Source of the DNA: Bacteroidales bacterium
Lineage (GTDB): Bacteria > Bacteroidota > Bacteroidia > Bacteroidales > JAAUTT01
Assembly (NCBI GenBank): GCA_025350365.1
Contig: JANXXY010000224.1
Location: forward strand, 1-43,764
Length of the DNA stretch: 43,764 bases
Direction of reading: 5' to 3'
In this document: positions 33,087-41,659 of the stretch, in pieces
Position numbering within the stretch: position 1 is the first letter of the stretch
Layout of the letters: each line of letters begins with the position of its first letter
The notes under the pieces: generated by a model
What the model saw: only the letters and a program-made list of their open reading frames with translations
What the model was told of the DNA's origin: nothing
Databases searched by the model: none
Made by a program: the position numbers and the translations under genes

Positions 33087-35702
33087 ATGCCGGTAAAGGT
33101 GAACTATATCCTTGATAACGCAAAAGCTCGGGCTGTAATAATCGGAGTGGCAGTGAGCATTGTTGTTCCTGTTATTGCATGGATGATGGATATCATTGTG
33201 GCCGGCCGGATGCTGAGCTTAACAACTCTATTGCAAATACATATCAATCATCCGAGTCTGTTTTTTGTTGATTTAATACCAATTGCTTCCGGAATAATTA
33301 TCTATTTTATAATAAGTATTCGGGAAAAGGATAAGGACTTCTACGAGGGAAAAATCATTAAAAGAGATCACCGCATTAATAAAAACGCCTCATTCGCAAA
33401 ACAAATAGGTGAAGGAGATTATACCAGCCCGTTTGAACCATCGGGTAGTGACGATGCATTAGGCGAATCGTTGCTTTTAATGCGCGATAACCTGATTTTA
33501 AATACCCGCAAAGAAGCTGAACAGAGCTGGATTGCTGCAGGAAAGGAACAAATTTCGAATGTGCTTCGAATTCATAACAAAATTGACGTTCTGGCAAATG
33601 AGACATTGGTTTCACTTACAAAATATATCAATGCCGTTCAGGGCGCATTCTATTTGTTTGAATCGGATAGACAGGTGCTTATAAATATTGCCACTTATGC
33701 TTTTAACCGTAAAAAATTTGTAAATCAGGAGTTTCAGGTAGGTGAGGGGCTGATAGGTGAGTGTGCCTATGAAATGGATCTTATTTATCGTACCGAAATA
33801 CCTGAAGATTATGTTACTATCACCTCGGGTATTTTAGGTGACAAGCGGCCAAAAACAATTCTAATTGTGCCCTTGGTATCAGACGAAAACCTGCAAGGTG
33901 TTATAGAATTTGCGTTTTTACTCGATGAGCTTCCTGCTCTAACGCTTCATTTTATGAAGGAGTTAGGAGAAATTATTGCTCGCACAATTTTTAACCTTCG
34001 TGTAAACGAAAAAACCGAACGTTTGCTTGAGGAGTCGCGCCAAATGACGGGTGAACTTATGGAGAACGAAGAACAACTGCGGCAAAGTGCGGAAGAAATG
34101 CGTGCTACTCAGGAAGAACTACAACGCTCCAACGAAAAACTCGAAGGCCAAATTAACGAAGTCGAAAATGCCCAAAAACGTCTTCATTCGCTTCTCCAAA
34201 ATGCATCCGAAATTATTTTTATTTACGATGAAAGTTTAAATCTGGCATATATTAGTCCTTCAGTTTCCGGCATTTTGGGATTTACACCCGATGAGATGAT
34301 GAAAGGTAAGGATTTTGACCGTCTTACCCGCAAGGGTGAAGTTGAACTCCGGTCCATGTTTAGCCGCTTGCTTGAAAGGCCGGCCGAACCTATTACAATC
34401 CAGTACACTTACATGAAAAAGGATGGACAAAAAATTTTCCTCGAAACTACGGGAAGAAACCTTTTGGCCGACCCTGCACTTCATGGAATCATCCTAAATT
34501 CGCAGGATATAACCGAACGAAAACGAGCAGAAAAAGAAGAGCGGATGAAAAGCAAAATGCAATCCCTCTCTGAGAACTCTCTCGATTTGATTATACGATT
34601 AAATATGCATGGTATGTTTTTCTATGCCAATCCGGTAGTTGAAGATTATATTGGCATAAAAAGTTCTGAAATTTTGAATAAAACTATTCAGGATACTGAG
34701 ATGCCGCCAAATTTGCTTTCCTATTTTCAAACAACCCTCATAGAAGTTAAAGCCTCCCCGCAAAAACGGAATAATCAGATTTCCATTTCAATTCAACTTG
34801 GCGAAAAGATGGCAGAAAGAATCATTAGTCTTGATGCCATACCGGAATTTAATGAAAATGAGCTGGAAACTATATTATTTGTTGGTCATGATATAACTGA
34901 GGCTAAACGTATTGAATTAGAAATTGCCGATAAAAATAGGAAGATCGAGGATAGCATCAACTATGCTCAGCGCATCCAGTCCGCCATTCTTCCCGATAAT
35001 GCATTTATTCGCGATTACCTGCCAAAATCGTTTATTTTTTACAAACCACGCGATGTTGTCAGCGGAGATTTTCCATGGTTCTTTAAACGCGATGATACTT
35101 TATATATTGCAGTAGTGGATTGCACAGGTCACGGTGTGCCCGGCGCGTTGCTTTCATTTGTTGGTTATTTTATTCTTAATAATGTAGTTGACCATGAACG
35201 GGATTATACCGCTGCCGAAGTTTGCGATCTGTTACATAATGGAGTACGTCAAACACTTAAGCAAAATCGCGAAGATGCTCAAGGTCGTGACGGCATGGAT
35301 ATCGCCCTGGTGAAATATAACCCGAAGAAAAACGAAATACATTATGCCGGCGCTCATCGCCCTCTATATTTCTTACGTAATGGTGAATTGACCGAATATA
35401 AGGGTGACAGAAAAGCTATCGGTGGTATCCCTTTGGGGAGTAAACCTGAAAAGAACTTCACTAATTATGTTATTCCCGTGGAAACTGGTGATAAAGTGTT
35501 TTTCTTCTCCGATGGTTTAACTGATCAACTGGGAGGTACCGAATTTAAAAAGTTTTCACCGGCACGCGTGCGGGATATGATCTCACAAAATTCAAATAAT
35601 ACAATGGAAGACTATCATCAATTATTTGATAAAGATTTTTTTGCATGGAAGGGTAACGAAAAGCAAATAGATGATGTTTTATTAATCGGAATAGAATTTT
35701 AA
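33087..35702 (+). CDS. SiaA-like membrane GAF-PAS-PAS-PP2C phosphatase
   Basis: The 871-residue protein has membrane helices at about 17-40 and 58-78, a HAMP-like stretch (about 95-135), GAF (about 155-300), coiled coil (about 311-365), PAS (about 367-480), PAS (about 490-610), and a SpoIIE/PP2C-type phosphatase (about 615-871). The metal-binding aspartates are present: Asp661 in VSGDF, Asp678 in VDCTGHG, Asp809 in FSDGLTDQ and Asp862/863 near the end. In Pseudomonas SiaA the same enzyme class dephosphorylates SiaC. The coil carries Glu336-Glu337-M-R-Ala340-Thr341, the EExxAT methylation pattern. The siaB- and siaC-like genes follow directly. Confidence 0.9.
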   Translation: MPVKVNYILDNAKARAVIIGVAVSIVVPVIAWMMDIIVAGRMLSLTTLLQIHINHPSLFFVDLIPIASGIIIYFIISIREKDKDFYEGKIIKRDHRINKNASFAKQIGEGDYTSPFEPSGSDDALGESLLLMRDNLILNTRKEAEQSWIAAGKEQISNVLRIHNKIDVLANETLVSLTKYINAVQGAFYLFESDRQVLINIATYAFNRKKFVNQEFQVGEGLIGECAYEMDLIYRTEIPEDYVTITSGILGDKRPKTILIVPLVSDENLQGVIEFAFLLDELPALTLHFMKELGEIIARTIFNLRVNEKTERLLEESRQMTGELMENEEQLRQSAEEMRATQEELQRSNEKLEGQINEVENAQKRLHSLLQNASEIIFIYDESLNLAYISPSVSGILGFTPDEMMKGKDFDRLTRKGEVELRSMFSRLLERPAEPITIQYTYMKKDGQKIFLETTGRNLLADPALHGIILNSQDITERKRAEKEERMKSKMQSLSENSLDLIIRLNMHGMFFYANPVVEDYIGIKSSEILNKTIQDTEMPPNLLSYFQTTLIEVKASPQKRNNQISISIQLGEKMAERIISLDAIPEFNENELETILFVGHDITEAKRIELEIADKNRKIEDSINYAQRIQSAILPDNAFIRDYLPKSFIFYKPRDVVSGDFPWFFKRDDTLYIAVVDCTGHGVPGALLSFVGYFILNNVVDHERDYTAAEVCDLLHNGVRQTLKQNREDAQGRDGMDIALVKYNPKKNEIHYAGAHRPLYFLRNGELTEYKGDRKAIGGIPLGSKPEKNFTNYVIPVETGDKVFFFSDGLTDQLGGTEFKKFSPARVRDMISQNSNNTMEDYHQLFDKDFFAWKGNEKQIDDVLLIGIEF

Positions 35703-35732
35703 TTTTACTCTTAAACTAATACTTTAACTGAT

Positions 35733-36317
35733 ATGGGCACAAATGAAAAGAAGGATGTAAGAGGATTCCTCGAATTTGTATATGAGTTTTATAAATCAAT
35801 GAAGGAACATGAGATTACGCTGGTATACGAGGGTGAAATAACACACCAAATAACAAAAGCCTTCACTTCTCTTACCGAATCTAATATGGCAAAAGAAGAA
35901 GAGTCTAATTTAGTTCAAAAAAAGGTTTTTCATGTGATGGTTGAATGTTTACAAAATATCAGCAAACACGCCGATGATTATGGCGCTAACGATTATTTGT
36001 TTTCCGGAAGAGGCATATTTTTAGTTTCGAAAGGGAAAGATGAGTATTCCGTTACTACAGGCAACGCAATTGACCACACCCGTATGCCGGAATTGAAACG
36101 TATGCTTGAACAAGTAAATAGTCTGGATAAAGAAGAACTTACCGAACTTTACAAGAAACAGATTAAGGAAGGCAGATTGTCCGATAAGGGAGGTGCCGGA
36201 TTAGGCTTTATTGATATTAAGCGGAAAACCGGGCGTAATCTTGAGTATCACTTTTTGCCTATAAACGATGTCTCATCGTTCTTTTTATTAACATCAACTA
36301 TTTCACGAAATGCTTAA
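35733..36317 (+). CDS. siaB: SiaB-like GHKL protein (DUF6272)
   Basis: In Pseudomonas SiaB is a kinase that phosphorylates SiaC. The 194-residue protein is all cytoplasmic, with an N-box-like helix VECLQNISKHADD (Glu71, Asn75) and a G-box-like loop GGAGLGFIDI at 153-162, as in anti-sigma-factor kinases of the GHKL superfamily. It fits the DUF6272 family by size and layout. It lies 30 bases after the phosphatase and 24 before the SiaC gene, so all three are one transcription unit. Confidence 0.82.
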   Translation: MGTNEKKDVRGFLEFVYEFYKSMKEHEITLVYEGEITHQITKAFTSLTESNMAKEEESNLVQKKVFHVMVECLQNISKHADDYGANDYLFSGRGIFLVSKGKDEYSVTTGNAIDHTRMPELKRMLEQVNSLDKEELTELYKKQIKEGRLSDKGGAGLGFIDIKRKTGRNLEYHFLPINDVSSFFLLTSTISRNA

Positions 36318-36341
36318 TGCTTAAATAATAATATTGAAGCT

Positions 36342-36719
36342 ATGGAAGTTTTCAAAATTTTGGGTACTGACGATACCCCTGGTGTAACGCTGGATGCGGC
36401 TAACGACATATTTGAAATTTCAGGTCGGTCGCTACCGGAGGATGTAAATGCATTTTACAAACCTATTATTGATTGGATGGATAAGTACAACTTGGCTCCA
36501 AAAGCAAAAACCATCTTTTATTTCAGATTGGTTTATTTTAATACTGCTTCGTCAAAGATGTTACTCGATGTTCTTATGAAATTGGAGGAACTCTATAAAT
36601 CAGGGAATGATGTTGTTGTTCGGTGGCAATATCCTGATGATGACGAAGATATGAAAGAGGCTGGCGAGGAATATGCTGACATTGTTGACGTTCCATTCGA
36701 GCAAATTGAAATATCCTGA
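36342..36719 (+). CDS. siaC: SiaC-like partner-switch protein (DUF1987)
   Basis: In Pseudomonas, unphosphorylated SiaC binds and activates the diguanylate cyclase SiaD; SiaB phosphorylates it and SiaA reverses this. The 125-residue protein has the DUF1987 pattern with the core VYFNTASSKMLLDVLMKLEE, and Thr68 sits at the same number as the known phosphoacceptor. The acidic DDDEDMKEAGEEYADIV segment follows near the end. No GGDEF gene is found anywhere in the window, so the downstream target must differ or lie elsewhere. Confidence 0.88.
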   Translation: MEVFKILGTDDTPGVTLDAANDIFEISGRSLPEDVNAFYKPIIDWMDKYNLAPKAKTIFYFRLVYFNTASSKMLLDVLMKLEELYKSGNDVVVRWQYPDDDEDMKEAGEEYADIVDVPFEQIEIS

Positions 36720-36833
36720 TTTGTATCCTGTGGGCACTTCAATTGGCCTATACCAACGAAAACTGTATAATCATAATCAATCAAATGTGCCAGAGCCCCG
36801 ATATATATGGCTTTTCATCAGTAATATAATTTT

Positions 36834-39800
36834 ATGAGTGAAGAGATTTTAAAAGCGTTAATGCAACTGTTTGCGATTATTGCTAAACAGGACGAGGGTG
36901 TGGAACTTAGCGAGCGTGAGTACGTTAAAACCTTTTTGACCCTTCAACTGAGTGATGAAGCCGTAAACGAATATTTGATTCTGTTTGATAGTTTTGCAGG
37001 TCTTGATAAAACTGTTGACGAAAACGGTGTTGAGATTGCAAGGAAAAAACTGACTTCTGTTAAAGATTCGGTTCGTATTCTGGGTATTTGTAAAAAAATC
37101 AACAAAACACTTACTCAGGAACAAAAAGTAGTAGTCTTGGTTCGACTTTTTGAGTTGGTAAATGCGGACCGTAAATTTACCGATCAGCGAATGGCTATCA
37201 TCAATACGGTGGCCGAAGTTTTTAATCTTCCCAGAGAAGAATTTAAAAGCATTGAGACTTTTGTAGTTAAAAACCGACCTGAAGCGCTTGATCAACCTGA
37301 TGTTTTAGTTATTGCCGATAAGCCTGTTGTAAACCTGCAAAGTAAATTTATTCTCACTGAAAAACTTGACGGCAACCTCTATATTCTCAGGATTGCCAGT
37401 GTTGATCTGTATTTTCTGAAATATACAGGGCATGAAGATCTATTTTTGAATGGCCTCGGAATTACCAATAGACGCATCTATTTATACGCCAGCGGAAGTG
37501 CCGTAAAAATGCCTAAAGGAAAGCCGGTTTATTACAGTGATGTTGTAGCGCACTACCTTGCTGATATTACTTCGAACAAAATATCATTCGAAGTGAATAA
37601 CCTCGAATTTCGATTCCCTAATGGAAATATTGGACTGCGAAACGTTAGCTTTTCTGAAGGTCAGGGAAAACTGATTGGTATTATGGGAGCCAGTGGAGCA
37701 GGTAAAACTACGTTGTTGAATGTATTATGCGGAACGGAGTTACCTTACAAAGGAGAAGTGATTATTAACGGTCACAATCTTCATAAAGAGAAAGATAAAG
37801 TGGAGGGAGTTATTGGTCTTATTCCTCAGGACGACCTTTTAATCGAAGAATTAACCGTTTTTGAAAATCTATATTATAACGCAAAACTGTGTTTTAAGAA
37901 CCAAACTGAAGAACAGATTAACGAACGTGTCGTTCGAACACTTTCAAGTCTTGGACTTTTAGAACGTAAGGATCTCAAAGTCGGATCGCCACTGAACAAA
38001 ACCATTAGTGGTGGACAACGGAAACGCTTGAATATCGCGCTTGAATTAATTCGCGAACCGTCTATCTTGTTTGTTGATGAGCCTACCTCCGGACTTTCGT
38101 CGAGAGATTCCGAAAACGTGATGGACTTATTACGGGAACTTGCATTGAAAGGAAAACTTATTTTTGTAGTAATTCACCAGCCGTCGTCGGAAATTTATAA
38201 GATGTTCGACAAAATGATTATCCTGGATACGGGAGGATACCTAATATATTATGGCAACCCAGTTGAAGCTGTGATGTATTTTAAAAGAATTGACGCTCAA
38301 ATTAACAGCAATGTAGGAGAGTGTCCCGTTTGTGGAAATGTGAATCCCGAACTTATTTTTAACATTATTGAAGCCAAGGTTGTTGACGAGTTTGGCAGGT
38401 ATACTGATAAACGCAAAGTACAACCGCCGAAATGGGAGGGATTTTACTCTGAAAATTTTCATCCTGAAAAGATGCAGGTAATCAGCGAGGATCCGCCAAA
38501 ATCATTAAATATCCCAAACTGGATCAACCAGATTAAGATTTATACAGTTCGTGATTTTGTTTCTAAAATAAGCAATACCCAATATATATCGCTTAATCTT
38601 CTGGATGCTCCCCTGCTGGGATTAATTCTTGCATATGTTATCAGGTATATTTCCGACCCGGGTTCGGATGTGTATATTTTTAGAGAAAATGAAAATATTC
38701 CGGTTTATATTTTCATGAGTCTCATTGTGGCTTTGTTTCTGGGCTTAATCGTTAGTGCCGAAGAAATATTTCGCGATCGTAAAATACTCAAACGCGAAGG
38801 TTTTCTTAATTTGAGCCGTTCAAGCTATCTATTATCTAAAATATTTATATTATTAGTAATTAGCGCTATACAAAGTTTAACATTTGTACTTATTGCGAAC
38901 TCAATTCTGGGAATTAACGGAATGTATTTTACGTACTGGTTTGCCCTATTCACTACGGCTGCTTTTGCTAACATGTTAGGGTTAAATGTTTCAGCTTCAT
39001 TTAATTCAGCTGTAACTATATATATTCTTATTCCACTGCTTATGATCCCTATGATGATCCTAAGCGGGGCAATGTTTCGTTTTGATAAACTTAACCGTAA
39101 TGTTGGTAGTGTGGATAAGGTTCCTCTGTTGGCTGAAATAATGGTAACTCGTTGGGCTTATGAGGCCTTGGTGGTTCATCAATTTAAAGACAATCAATTT
39201 GAAAAAGCATTTTACGATATTGAGAAACGTGAAAGCAACGCTGATTTTAAACAGGTGCATCTTATACCCGAACTTCAAAAACGACTGGACGATTGCAACG
39301 CTGAATTCTCAAAGTTTGGAAAAATAGAGAAAACCAATGTTCAGCTTGATGTTCTAAAGAACGAAATATCCAAAGAATTGATGATTAATATGGATCTTCC
39401 ATTTAAAAATGCAGATGGAATAATAGCTGAAAAATATAGTGCCAGGATGGCTAAAGCATTACAATCTTTTATTGATAGAATGAAAGCTGATTATTCAGGG
39501 AAATTTATGCAAGCCAACAAAGAAAAGGAAGATAAAATAAATAGAGAACTTAAAAAGGATCCTGAAAGATATAAGCAGTATAAAAACGTGTACCATAACG
39601 AAAATTTGTCGGATTTGGTGCGGAAAGTGCTTGAAAAAAATAAAATATTAGAATATAATCACGAATTGGTTCAGCAGGTAGATCCAATTTATATGGATCC
39701 TACCATTCGGGGACCTTTAAGTTTGCGATCTCATTTTTTTGCCCCTCGCAAACCATTTTTTGGCGTTTATTATGATACATACTGGTACAATATGATTGTA

Positions 39801-39908
39801 GTATGGTTATTTACTGTCATTCTTTATCTGGCTCTCTATTACGAGTGGTTTTTAAGATTTATGAATATGTTCGGAAAACTTAAACTTAAAAAGGAAAGTT
39901 CAGAATAA
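36834..39908 (+). CDS. ABCG-like transporter with TerB-like N-terminus
   Basis: The 1024-residue protein has a TerB/DjlA-like helical domain at about 1-145, a beta-rich FHA-like segment at about 160-245, an ABC ATPase (Walker A GASGAGKTT at 285-293, signature ISGGQRKR at 391-398, Walker B ILFVDEPTSGL with Asp415-Glu416, H-loop VIHQPSSE), and an ABC-2 membrane region at about 580-765 with a further C-terminal helix near 985-1005. The nucleotide-binding-first order is that of ABCG exporters. A cysteine pair ECPVCGNVNPE follows the ATPase. It lies 114 bases after siaC on the same strand and is my best candidate for the circuit output. Substrate is unknown. Confidence 0.82.
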   Translation: MSEEILKALMQLFAIIAKQDEGVELSEREYVKTFLTLQLSDEAVNEYLILFDSFAGLDKTVDENGVEIARKKLTSVKDSVRILGICKKINKTLTQEQKVVVLVRLFELVNADRKFTDQRMAIINTVAEVFNLPREEFKSIETFVVKNRPEALDQPDVLVIADKPVVNLQSKFILTEKLDGNLYILRIASVDLYFLKYTGHEDLFLNGLGITNRRIYLYASGSAVKMPKGKPVYYSDVVAHYLADITSNKISFEVNNLEFRFPNGNIGLRNVSFSEGQGKLIGIMGASGAGKTTLLNVLCGTELPYKGEVIINGHNLHKEKDKVEGVIGLIPQDDLLIEELTVFENLYYNAKLCFKNQTEEQINERVVRTLSSLGLLERKDLKVGSPLNKTISGGQRKRLNIALELIREPSILFVDEPTSGLSSRDSENVMDLLRELALKGKLIFVVIHQPSSEIYKMFDKMIILDTGGYLIYYGNPVEAVMYFKRIDAQINSNVGECPVCGNVNPELIFNIIEAKVVDEFGRYTDKRKVQPPKWEGFYSENFHPEKMQVISEDPPKSLNIPNWINQIKIYTVRDFVSKISNTQYISLNLLDAPLLGLILAYVIRYISDPGSDVYIFRENENIPVYIFMSLIVALFLGLIVSAEEIFRDRKILKREGFLNLSRSSYLLSKIFILLVISAIQSLTFVLIANSILGINGMYFTYWFALFTTAAFANMLGLNVSASFNSAVTIYILIPLLMIPMMILSGAMFRFDKLNRNVGSVDKVPLLAEIMVTRWAYEALVVHQFKDNQFEKAFYDIEKRESNADFKQVHLIPELQKRLDDCNAEFSKFGKIEKTNVQLDVLKNEISKELMINMDLPFKNADGIIAEKYSARMAKALQSFIDRMKADYSGKFMQANKEKEDKINRELKKDPERYKQYKNVYHNENLSDLVRKVLEKNKILEYNHELVQQVDPIYMDPTIRGPLSLRSHFFAPRKPFFGVYYDTYWYNMIVVWLFTVILYLALYYEWFLRFMNMFGKLKLKKESSE

Positions 39909-39912
39909 TTAC

Positions 39913-39920
39913 TAAATTTG
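39913..39920 (+). promoter_or_regulatory. Candidate -7 box before the lipoprotein gene
   Basis: TAAATTTG matches TAnnTTTG and lies 42 bases before the ATG at 39963. No -33 TTTG is seen at normal spacing. A separate promoter for the last two genes is possible but weakly supported. Confidence 0.3.
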
Positions 39921-39962
39921 TATAAACAGCAATCAAACAAACAATAATCTAATTATGCTGCT

Positions 39963-40865
39963 ATGATTAAGAGACTGACTTATTTATTTTTATGTAGTGT
40001 ATTTGTGTTTTATTCATGCAAATCCGGAGTTAAGAAAAGCAAAGGAGAATTTGGAGAAAATGATAGTATAAAAGCAGATAGCGCCTTGCCGGTTTCAAAA
40101 GAAGCAATGGCTGATCTCGTACAAAATATTTCATCTCCCATTGAAATGGCAGCTTTAATTAAGAGTCTGGGCGTGCCCTTTTCACAAAAATATTTAGCCC
40201 CTACAAACCATCTTGATAACTTTAACACAAATACCTCAAAGGCTGTTAATTTAGGCATTTTTGGAGCCGACCTTGGATATATAAACATGTATAGTAAAAC
40301 GTCAACTGTTCTTTCGTATATCTCAGCAGTTAAAACATTGGCTGATGGGATTAACGTAGGTCAATTTTTTGATTTTACTACGCTAAAAAGGCTGGCCACA
40401 AATAACGAAAATATTGATTCGTTAATGTATATTTCCATACATAGTTTTAATGTAATGGATGAGTATTTGCGTAAAAACAACCGCAGTAACCTCAGCGCTC
40501 TTATGATTGCAGGCGTTTATATTGAGGGGTTGTATCTTATGACTCAGGTAGCAAAAGAAAAACCTAATAAAAAATTGGCAGAAAGCATTGGAGACCAAAA
40601 AATTATTTTTGAACAGATGTTACTGATTTTGAAAAACTATCAGAAGGATCCTTATTTTAAAGATTTTATTGCCAATATGGAAACGCTTAAAAAGGAGTTT
40701 TCGGAAATTAAAATAACCATCGAAATGGGTGAACCTAAATCAGTTGAAAAAAATGGAATGCTTACTATTATTCAAACATCAAAAAGTACTGTTCATATTA
40801 CGGATGAACAGTTAAAGAGAATTATATCTCAAACTGAAATAATTAGAAATAAGCTGATTAAGTAA
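39963..40865 (+). CDS. Putative lipoprotein of unknown function
   Basis: The 300-residue protein has a lipobox FVFYSC with Cys19, then a lysine-rich linker, so it is probably anchored to a membrane. The rest is helical, with MAALIKSLGVPFSQKYLAPT and LGIFGADLGYINMYSKTST. I recognise no named family; similar lipoproteins occur in other Bacteroidota. It follows the ABC transporter by 54 bases and could serve as a periplasmic partner or signal receptor for it, which is inference. Confidence 0.7.
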   Translation: MIKRLTYLFLCSVFVFYSCKSGVKKSKGEFGENDSIKADSALPVSKEAMADLVQNISSPIEMAALIKSLGVPFSQKYLAPTNHLDNFNTNTSKAVNLGIFGADLGYINMYSKTSTVLSYISAVKTLADGINVGQFFDFTTLKRLATNNENIDSLMYISIHSFNVMDEYLRKNNRSNLSALMIAGVYIEGLYLMTQVAKEKPNKKLAESIGDQKIIFEQMLLILKNYQKDPYFKDFIANMETLKKEFSEIKITIEMGEPKSVEKNGMLTIIQTSKSTVHITDEQLKRIISQTEIIRNKLIK

Positions 40866-40949
40866 TAAGTTGTAAATAAATCGCTCTGACATATTTTGTG
40901 GGTAAAGTGGTTTGAATATCTTTTATAAAATAATCAAAAAAAGTGTACA

Positions 40950-41393
40950 ATGAAGCATATAACATTCATCCTTGCGATTGTTTTCCTGTCAATAGGTTAT
41001 GCAGCAAACGCGCAAACTGAAGCGCAAAAAGTTGAAATTTGTTCAGGTACAGCCGGTCCTGATGCTTCTTATCTAAAAGATTTTGTTGTTGATTTACCTG
41101 CAGCTCAAGGAGATGAAAAAGCCCCTACTGCTAAATATTCTCTTATTCTTCAAAAGGATACTAAATATCGTATCACAATCTGCACTGATGACGATTCACC
41201 AGGGAAAGGATATGTACAACTTTTAGATACAAATTCGCTATTGGGAAGTTCCTTTAATCCACAGACTGGAAAGGAATACAAAGGATTTGACTTCGATTGT
41301 CAGAAAAGTAGTGTTTATCACATTTTTATCCAGTTTCAGGAAGGCAAGGCAGGTAAATCAATTGTAATTCTTTCGTTTATCAAAAAATTATAA
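40950..41393 (+). CDS. Secreted beta-rich hypothetical protein
   Basis: The 147-residue protein has a signal peptide ending AANA (cleavage after Ala21) and a mature part with four cysteines spread over the chain (EICSG, ITICTDD and FDFDCQ among them). The strand pattern YRITICTDDDSPGKGYVQLL followed later by VYHIFIQFQEG suggests a small beta-sandwich. I know no function. It is followed by a clear terminator and probably closes the signalling locus. Confidence 0.65.
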   Translation: MKHITFILAIVFLSIGYAANAQTEAQKVEICSGTAGPDASYLKDFVVDLPAAQGDEKAPTAKYSLILQKDTKYRITICTDDDSPGKGYVQLLDTNSLLGSSFNPQTGKEYKGFDFDCQKSSVYHIFIQFQEGKAGKSIVILSFIKKL

Positions 41394-41447
41394 ATATTAA
41401 AAGTCGTAAGTAAACTGAAAACGGTAAAATTTTATTGAATAATTACA

Positions 41448-41478
41448 AAAGGTTGGTTCGGAGAGTCAACCTTTTTTT
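41448..41478 (+). terminator. Rho-independent terminator
   Basis: AAAGGTTG at 41448-41455 pairs with CAACCTTT at 41467-41474 around an 11-base loop, and a run of seven T (41472-41478) follows. It ends the secreted-protein gene and, probably, the whole signalling locus. It is the only classic hairpin-plus-T terminator I saw in the window. Confidence 0.75.
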
Positions 41479-41659
41479 ATTGCTTTGTATTCAGAAGCTT
41501 GATAGAGATTAACTTTTTTAATAGCTAAATAAAAAACAGAATGTCAGAAGGGCATCATTTTTGATATACATTTTTGTTTTTTAAGTAATAAGGCGTTGAG
41601 CAGAACAAAGCATTTCGTTTAGGTTTTGCTATATAAACGAAAATTTATAGTTTCATTAT

